DNA from: Rhabditoides inermis
Taxonomy: Eukaryota > Nematoda > Chromadorea > Rhabditida > Rhabditidae
Length of the DNA stretch: 64,000 nt
Direction: 5' to 3'
NCBI GenBank assembly: GCA_963966185.1
Contig: CAWZYM010000402.1
Coordinates: 607,001 to 671,000, forward strand
The notes under the pieces are model-generated. The model was not told the DNA's origin, did no database searches, and saw nothing but the letters and a program-made list of their open reading frames with translations. This document shows positions 55,656 through 64,000 of the stretch, in pieces. Position 1 is the first letter of the stretch. Each line of letters starts with the position of its first letter. The position numbers and the translations under genes are program-made.

Positions 55656-58600
55656 TGTTCGCAGTCGGCAGGATTCGAACCTACGCGGGCAGAGCACAAT
55701 TGATTTCTAGTCAATTTCCTTAACCACCCGGACACGACTGCACATGACAGCATTTGTAGATCATCTGCGGTTATAGTGGCTCTTCCCACCGCTGAAAAGA
55801 GAAGTAGCAAAATGTTCGCAGTCGGCAGGATTCGAACCTACGCGGGCAGAGCCCACTTGATTTCGAGTCAATCTCCTTAACCACTCGGACACGACTGCAC
55901 ATGAGAGCATTAGTAAAACATCTGCGGTTATAGTGGCTCTTCCCACCGCTGGAAATAGAAATAGCAAAAAGTTCGCAGTCGGCAGGATTCGAACCTACGC
56001 GGGCAGAGCCCAATTGATTTCTAGTCAATATCCTTAACCACTCGGACATGACTGCACATGAAAGCAAATGTAGATCATCTGCGGTTATAGTGGCTCTTCT
56101 CACCGCTGGAAAGAGAAATAGCAAAATGTTCGCAGTCGGCAGGATTCGAACCTACGCGGGCAGAGCCCAATTGATTTCGAGTCAATCTCCTTAACCACTC
56201 GGACACGACTGCACATGAGAGCAGTAGTAAAACATCTGCGGTTATAGTAGATCTTCCCACGGCTGGAACGAAAAGTCAAAAGGTTCGCAGTCGGCAGGAT
56301 TCGAACCTACGCGGGCAGAGCCCAATTGATTTCTAGTCAATCTCCTTAACCACTCGGACACGACTGCACATGAGGGCAGTTGTAGATCATCTGCAGTTAT
56401 AGTAGCTCTTCCCACCGCTGGAAAGAGAAATAGCAAAATGTTCGCAGTCGGCAGGATTCGAACCTACGCGGGCAGAGCCCAATTGATTTCGAGTCAATCT
56501 CCTTAACCACTCGGACACGACTGCACATGAGAGCAGTAGTAAAACATCTGCGGTTATAGTAGATCTTCCCACGGCTGGAACGAAAAGTCAAAAGGTTCGC
56601 AGTCGGCAGGATTCGAACCTACGCGGGCAGAGCCCAATTGATTTCTAGTCAATCTCCTTAACCACTCGGACACGACTGCACATGAGGGCAGTTGTAGATC
56701 ATCTGCAGTTATAGTAGCTCTTCCCACCGCTGGAAAGAGAAATAGCAAAATGTTCGCAGTCGGCAGGATTCGAACCTACGCGGGCAGAGCCCAATTGATT
56801 TCTAGTCAATCTCCTTAACCACTCGGACACGACTGCACATGAGAGCAGTAGTAAAACATCTGCGGTTATAGTGGCTCTTCCCACCGCTGGAATGAAAAGT
56901 CAAAAGGTTCGCAATCGGCAGGATTCGAACCTACGCGGGCAGAGCCCAATTGATTTCTAGTCAATCTCCTTAACCACTCGGACACGACTGCACATGAGAG
57001 CAGTTGTAGATCATCTGCGGTTATAGTGGCTCTTCCCAGCGCTGGAAAAAGAAATAGCAAAATGTTCGCAGTCGGCAGGATTCGAACCTACGCGGGCAGA
57101 GCCCAATTGATTTCTAGTCAATTTCCTTAACCACCCGGACACGACTGCACATGAGAGCAGTAGTAAAACATCTGCGGTTATAGTGGCTCTTCTCACCGCT
57201 GGAACGAAAAGTCAAAAGGTTCGCAGTCGGCAGGATTCGAACCTACGCGGGTAGAGCCCAATTGATTTCTAGTCAATCTCCTTAACCACTCGGACACGAC
57301 TGCACATGAGAGCAGTAGTAAAACATCTGCGGTTATAGTAGATCTTCCCACGGCTGGAACGAAAAGTCAAAAGGTTCGCAGTCGGCAGGATTCGAACCTA
57401 CGCGGGCAGAGCCCAATTGATTTCTAGTCAATCTCCTTAACCACTCGGACACGACTGCGCATGAGGGCAGTTGTAGATCATCTGCAGTTATAGTAGCTCT
57501 TCCCACCGCTGGAAAGAGAAATAGCAAAATGTTCGCAGTCGGCAGGATTCGAAACTACGCGGGCAGAGCCCAATTGATTTCTAGTCAATCTCCTTAACCA
57601 CTCGGACACGACTGCACATGAGAGCAGTAGTAAAACATCTGCGGTTATAGTGGCTCTTCCCACCGCTGAAATGAAAAGTCAAAAGGTTCGCAATCGGCAG
57701 GATTCGAACCTACGCGGGCAGAGCCCAATTGATTTCTAGTCAATCTCCTTAACCACTCGGACACGACTGCACATGAGAGCAGTTGTAGATCATCTGCGGT
57801 TATGGTGGCTTTTCCCACCGCTGGAAAGAGAAATAGCAAAATGTTCGCAGTCGGCAGGATTCGAACCTACGCGGGCAGAGCACAATTGATTTCTAGTCAA
57901 TCTCCTTAACCACTCGGACACGACTGCACATGAGAGCAATAGTGAAACATCTGCGGTTACAGTGGCTCTTCCCACCGCTGGAATGAGAAATCAAAAGGTT
58001 CGCAGTCGGCAGGATTCGAACCTACGCGGGCAGAGCACAATTGATTTCTAGTCAATCTCCTTAACCACTCGGACACGACTGCACATGTGAGCAGTAGTAA
58101 AACATCTGCGGTTATAGTGGCTCTTCCCACCGCTGGAAAGAGAAATAGCAAAAAGGTTCGCAGTCGGCAGGATTCGAACCTACGCGGGCAGAGCCCAATT
58201 GATTTCTAGTCAATCTCCTTAACCACTCGGACACGACTGCACATGAGAGGAAATGTAGATCATCTGCGGTTATAGTGGCTCTTCTCACCGCTGGAAAGAG
58301 AAATAGCAAAATGTTCGCAGTCGGCAGGATTCGAACCTACGCGGGCAGAGCCCAATTGATTTCGAGTCAATCTCCTTAACCACTCGGACACGACTGCACA
58401 TGAGAGCAGTAGTAAAACATCTGCGGTTATAGTAGATCTTCCCACGGCTGGAACAAAAAATCAAAAGGTTCGCAGTCGGCAGGATTCGAACCTACGCGGG
58501 CAGAGCCCAATTGATTTCTAGTCAATCTCCTTAACCACTCGGACACGACTGCACATGAGGGCAGTTGTAGATCATCTGCAGTTATAGTAGCTCTTCCCAC

Positions 58601-61600
58601 CGCTGGAAAGAGAAATAGCAAAATGTTCGCAGTCGGCAGGATTCGAAACTACGCGGGCAGAGCCCAATTGATTTCTAGTCAATCTCCTTAACCACTCGGA
58701 CACGACTGCACATGAGAGCAGTAGTAAAACATCTGCGGTTATAGTGGCTCTTCCCACCGCTGGAATGAAAAGTCAAAAGGTTCGCAATCGGCAGGATTCG
58801 AACCTACGCGGGCAGAGCCCAATTGATTTCTAGTCAATCTCCTTAACCACTCGGACACGACTGCACATGAGAGCAGTTGTAGATCATCTGCGGTTATGGT
58901 GGCTCTACCCACCGCTGGAAAGAGAAATAGCAAAATGTTCGCAGTCGGCAGGATTCGAACCTACGCGGGCAGAGCACAATTGATTTCTAGTCAATCTCCT
59001 TAACCACTCGGACACGACTGCACATGAGAGCAATAGTGAAACATCTGCGGTTACAGTGGCTCTTCCCACCGCTGGAATGAGAAATCAAAAGGTTCGCAGT
59101 CGGCAGGATTCGAACCTACGCGGGCAGAGCCCAATTGATTTCTAGTCAATCTCCTTAACCACTCGGACACGACTGCACATGTGAGCAGTAGTAAAACATC
59201 TGCCATTATAGTGGCTCTTCCCACCGCTGGAAAGGGAAATAGCAAAATGTTCGCAGTCGGCGGGATTCGAACCTACGCGGGCAGAGCCCAATTGATTTCG
59301 AGTCAATCTCCTTAACCACTCGGGCACGACTGCACATGAGAGCACTAGTAAAACATCTGCGGTTATAGTGGATCTTCCCACCGCTGGAATGAAAAATCAA
59401 AAGGTTCGCAGTCGGCAGGATTCGAACCTACGCGGGCAGAGCCCAATTGATTTCTAGTCAATCTCCTTAACCACTCGGACACGAATGCACATGAGAGCAG
59501 TTGAAGAACATCTGCGGTTAAAGTGGCTCTTCCCACCGCTGGAATGAGAAAACAAAAGGTTCGCAGTCGGCAGGATTCGAACCTTCGCGGGCAGAGCCCA
59601 CTTGATTTCGAGTCAATCTCCTTAACCACTCGGACACGACTGCACATGAGAGCAGTAGTAAAACATCTGCGGTTATAGTGGCTCTTCCCACCGCTGGAAA
59701 TAGAAATAGCAAAAAGTTCGCAGTCGGCAGGATTCGAACCTACGCGGGCAGAGCCCAATTGATTTCTAGTCAATCTCCTTAACCACTCGGACACGACTGC
59801 ACATGAGAGCAGTAGTAAAACATCTGCGGTTATAGTGGCTCTTCTCACCGCTGGAATGAAAAGTCCAAAGGTTCGCAGTCGGCAGGATTCGAACCTACGC
59901 GGGCAGAGCCCAATCGATTTCTAGTCAATCTCCTTAACCACTCGGACACGACTGCACATGAGACCAGTAGTAAAACATCTGCGGTTATGGTAGATCTTCC
60001 CACCGCTGGAATAAAAAGTCAAAAGGTTCGCAGTCGGCAGGATTCGAACCTACGCGGGCAGAGCCCAATTGATTTCTAGTCAATCTCCTCAATCACTCGG
60101 ACACGACTGCACATGTGAGCAGTAGTAAAACATCTGCGGTTATAGTGGCTCTTCCCACCGCTGGAAAGAGAAATAGCAAAAAGGTTCGCAGTCGGCAGGA
60201 TTCGAACCTACGCGGGCAGAGCCCAATTGATTTCTAGTCAATCTCCTTAACCACTCGGACACGACTGCACATGAGAGCAAATGTAGATCATCTGCGGTTA
60301 TAGTGGCTCTTCTCACCGCTGGAAAGAGAAATAGCAAAATGTTCGCAGTCGGCAGGATTCGAACCTACGCGGGCAGAGCCCAATTGATTTCGAGTCAATC
60401 TCCTTAACCACTCGGACACGACTGCACATGAGAGCAGTAAAACATCTGCGGTTATAGTAGATCTTCCCACGGCTGGAACGAAAAGTCAAAAGGTTCGCAG
60501 TCGGCAGGATTCGAACCTACGCGGGCAGAGCCCAATTGATTTCTAGTCAATCTCCTTAACCACTCGGACACGACTGCACATGAGGGCAGTAGTAAAACAT
60601 CTGCGGTTATAGTGGCTCTTCTCACCGCTGGAATGAAAAGTCAAAAGGTTCGCAGTCGGCAGGATTCGAACCTACGCGGGTAGAGCCCAATTGATTTCTA
60701 GTCAATCTCCTTAACCACTCGGACACGACTGCACATGAGAGCAGTAGTAAAACATCTGCGGTTATAGTAGATCTTCCCACCGCTGGAATAAAAAGTCAAA
60801 AGGTTCGCAGTCGGCAGGATTCGAACCTACGCGGGCAGAGCCCAATTGATTTCTAGTCAATCTCCTCAATCACTCGGACACGACTGCACATGTGAGCAGT
60901 AGTAAAACATCTGCGGTTATAGTGGCTCTTCCCACCGCTGGAAAGAGAAATAGCAAAAAGGTTCGCAGTCGGCAGGATTCGAACCTACGCGGGCAGAGCC
61001 CAATTGATTTCTAGTCAATCTCCTTAACCACTCGGACACGACTGCACATGAGAGCAAATGTAGATCATCTGCGGTTATAGTGGCTCTTCTCACCGCTGGA
61101 AAGAGAAATAGCAAAATGTTCGCAGTCGGCAGGATTCGAACCTACGCGGGCAGAGCCCAATTGATTTCGAGTCAATCTCCTTAACCACTCAGACACGACT
61201 GCACATGAGAGCAGTAGTAAAACATCTGCGGTTATAGTAGATCTTCCCACGGCTGGAACGAAAAGTCAAAAGGTTCGCAGTCGGCAGGATTCGAACCTAC
61301 GCGGGCAGAGCCCAATTGATTTCTAGTCAATCTCCTTAACCACTCGGACACGACTGCACATGAAGGCAGTTGTAGATCATCTGCAGTTATAGTAGCTCTT
61401 CCCACCGCTGGAAAGAGAAATAGCAAAATGTTCGCAGTCGGCAGGATTCGAAACTACGCGGGCAGAGCCCAATTGATTTCTAGTCAATCTCCTTAACCAC
61501 TCGGACACGACTGCACATGAGAGCAGTAGTAAAACATCTGCGGTTATAGTAGATCTTCCCACCGCTGGAATAAAAAGTCAAAAGGTTCGCAGTCGGCAGG

Positions 61601-64000
61601 ATTCGAACCTACGCGGGCAGAGCCCAATTGATTTCTAGTCAATCTCCTCAATCACTCGGACACGACTGCACATGTGAGCAGTAGTAAAACATCTGCGGTT
61701 ATAGTGGCTCTTCCCACCGCTGGAAAGAGAAATAGCAAAAAGGTTCGCAGTCGGCAGGATTCGAACCTACGCGGGCAGAGCCCAATTGATTTCTAGTCAA
61801 TCTCCTTAACCACTCGGACACGACTGCCAAGAGAGCAAATGTAGATCATCTGCGGTTATAGTGGCTCTTCTCACCGCTGGAAAGAGAAATAGCAAAATGT
61901 TCGCAGTCGGCAGGATTCGAACCTACGCGGGCAGAGCCCAATTGATTTCGAGTCAATCTCCTTAACCACTCGGACACGACTGCACATGAGAGCAGTAGTA
62001 AAACATCTGCGGTTATAGTAGATCTTCCCACGGCTGAAACGAAAAGTCAAAAGGTTCGCAGTCGGCAGGATTCGAACCTACGCGGGCAGAGCCCAATTGA
62101 TTTCTAGTCAATTTCCTTAACCACCCGGACACGACTGCACATGAGAGCAGTAGTAAAACATCTGCGGTTATAGTGGCTCTTCTCACCGCTGGAACGAAAA
62201 GTCAAAAGGTTCGCAGTCGGCAGGATTCGAACCTACGCGGGCAGAGCACAATTGATTTCTAGTCAATCTCCTTAACCACTCGGACACGACTGCACATGAG
62301 AGCAATAGTGAAACATCTGCGGTTACAGTGGCTCTTCCCACCGCTGGAATGAGAAATCAAAAGGTTCGCAGTCGGCAGGATTCGAACCTACGCGGGCAGA
62401 GCCCAATTGATTTCTAGTCAATCTCCTTAACCACTCGGACACGACTGCACATGTGAGCAGTAGTAAAACATCTGACATTATAGTGGCTCTTCCCACCGCT
62501 GGAAAGGGAAATAGCAAAATGTTCGCAGTCGGCGGGATTCGAACCTACGCGGGCAGAGCCCAATTGATTTCGAGTCAATCTCCTTAACCACTCGGACACG
62601 ACTGCACATGAGAGCACTAGTAAAACATCTGCGGTTATAGTGGATCTTCCCACCGCTGGAATGAAAAATCAAAAGGTTCGCAGTCGGCAGGATTCGAACC
62701 TACGCGGGCAGAGCCCAATTGATTTCGAGTCAATCTCCTTAACCAATCGGACACGACTGCACATGAGAGCTGTAGTAAAACATCTGCGGTTATAGTGGCT
62801 CTTCCCACCGCTGGAAAGAGAAATAGCAAAAGGTTCGCAGTCGGCAGGATTCGAACCTACGCGGGCAGAGCCCAATTGATTTCTAGTCAATCTCCTTAAC
62901 CACTCGGACACGAATGCACATGAGAGCAGTTGAAGAACATCTGCGGTTAAAGTGGCTCTTCCCACCGCTGGAATGAGAAAACAAAAGGTTCGCAGTCGGC
63001 AGGATTCGAACCTTCGCGGGCAGAGCCCACTTGATTTCGAGTCAATCTCCTTAACCACTCGGACACGACTGCACATGAGAGCAGTAGTAAAACATCTGCG
63101 GTTATAGTGGCTCTTCCCACCGCTGGAAATAGAAATAGCAAAAAGTTCGCAGTCGGCAGGATTCGAACCTACGCGGGCAGAGCCCAATTGATTTCTAGTC
63201 AATCTCCTTAACCACTCGGACACGACTGCACATGAGAGCAGTAGTAAAACATCTGCGGTTATAGTGGCTCTTCTCACCGCTGGAATGAAAAGTCAAAAGG
63301 TTCGCAGTCGGCAGGATTCGAACCTACGCGGGCAGAGCCCAATTGATTTCGAGTCAATCTCCTTAACCAATCGGACACGACTGCACATGAGAGCTGTAGT
63401 AAAACATCTGCGGTTATAGTGGCTCTTCCTACCGCTGGAAAGAGAAATAGCAAAAGGTTCGCAGTCGGCAGGATTCGAACCTACGCGGGCAGAGCCCAAT
63501 TGATTTCTAGTCAATCTCCTTAACCACTCGGACACGAATGCACATGAGAGCAGTTGAAGAACATCTGCGGTTAAAGTGGCTCTTCCCACCGCTGGAATGA
63601 GAAAACAAAAGGTTCGCAGTCGGCAGGATTCGAACCTTCGCGGGCAGAGCCCACTTGATTTCGAGTCAATCTCCTTAACCACTCGGACACGACTGCACAT
63701 GAGAGCAGTAGTAAAACATCTGCGGTTATAGTGGCTCTTCCCACCGCTGGAAATAGAAATAGCAAAAAGTTCGCAGTCGGCAGGATTCGAACCTACGCGG
63801 GCAGAGCCCAATTGATTTCTAGTCAATCTCCTTAACCACTCGGACACGACTGCACATGAGAGCAGTAGTAAAACATCTGCGGTTATAGTGGCTCTTCTCA
63901 CCGCTGGAATGAAAAGTCAAAAGGTTCGCAGTCGGCAGGATTCGAACCTACGCGGGCAGAGCCCAATCGATTTCTAGTCAATCTCCTTAACCACTCGGAC
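55656..64000 (-). repeat. tRNA-Ser block dominated by AGA copies
   Basis: About 54 units, roughly three quarters AGA. Many units are 155-156 bp with AAAAGTCAAAAGG in place of the usual spacer. Multi-unit repeats recur, for example a 624-bp (4-unit) repeat at 62.7-63.9 kb with order C A C A, and segments at 56.1, 58.3, 60.3 and 61.1 kb that share a run of spacer variants. Confidence 0.85.
63926..64000 (-). tRNA. tRNA-Ser(AGA), cut by window end
   Basis: Last copy in the window; the 5' 7 nt or so are outside. One stem base differs (CAATCGATTT on plus). Confidence 0.8.

Larger units (their letters stand above)
35124..64000 (-). repeat. Tandem array of ~157-bp units, each with one tRNA-Ser (about 174 copies)
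   Basis: Each unit holds an 82-nt minus-strand tRNA-Ser and about 75 bp of spacer. The mature form has acceptor GCAGTCG/CGACTGC, discriminator G, a long variable arm (GGGCTCTGCCC), a GGTTCGAATCC B box and a TTTT run just past the 3' end. No intron is present. The anticodon loop is CTCGAAA (CGA, codon UCG) or CTAGAAA (AGA, read as IGA, codons UCU/UCC). About 90 copies lie left of the insertion at 49.4-50.9 kb and 84 right of it; the array leaves the window. Units to the right often lack a few spacer bases (155 bp). ORFs of 60-202 aa here are artefacts. Confidence 0.97.

Noticed and set aside
35238..63901. Recurrent 60-202-aa minus-strand ORFs with a TRNQLGSARVGSNPADCE motif
   Set aside because: This peptide is the in-frame reading of tRNA-Ser; frames break whenever unit length changes.

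Overview
The window looks like nuclear DNA of a nematode. Three observations support this: a cuticle collagen with the nematode-type N-terminal domain, a lipocalin-related secreted protein beside it, and a TRPV channel of the OSM-9/OCR type, all cut by many short introns with TTTCAG-like acceptors. I do not assign a species. No bacterial, plasmid or viral genes are evident.

Layout. (1) 1-12.2 kb: a tandem array of a ~362-bp unit. Each unit carries a plus-strand tRNA-Leu(CAA) with a 29-nt intron and, convergent to it, a minus-strand tRNA-Ile(UAU) with an 11-nt intron. I count 29 full-length Leu copies (6 with a broken B box), 7 partial Leu copies and 35 Ile copies. (2) 12.28-24.1 kb, minus strand: three spliced genes for the secretory pathway or extracellular matrix. 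They are a 318-aa lipocalin-related protein, a ~1008-aa low-complexity secreted protein of unknown function, and a 772-aa cuticle collagen with a large Pro/Thr-rich insert. For all three the exons I chose add up to an intact frame. (3) 24.1-26.0 kb: a spacer with a giant (CA)n tract running straight into (TA)n. (4) 26.0-35.06 kb, plus strand: 29 exons of a TRPV channel, complete at the 3' end, with the first coding exon(s) not identified. Its introns hold a perfect 120-bp inverted repeat, a 1.36-kb foldback element with a tRNA-like (SINE-like) core, and several simple repeats. (5) 35.1-64.0 kb (runs off the window): about 174 tandem copies of a ~157-bp unit, each with one minus-strand tRNA-Ser. 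Copies differ at anticodon position 34, so two isoacceptors (CGA and AGA) are interleaved. The array has multi-unit higher-order repeats and is interrupted once by a 1.49-kb TTAA-flanked insertion inside one tRNA gene.

Thus a ~23-kb island of ordinary genes is enclosed between two very large tRNA arrays. The three minus-strand genes plausibly work together in building the apical extracellular matrix or cuticle; the TRPV channel is probably unrelated. Most long ORFs in the two arrays and in the (CA)n tract are translations of tRNA or simple repeats and are not annotated as genes. Exon limits were read by eye from splice consensus and frame; no alignment, folding or database search was run.
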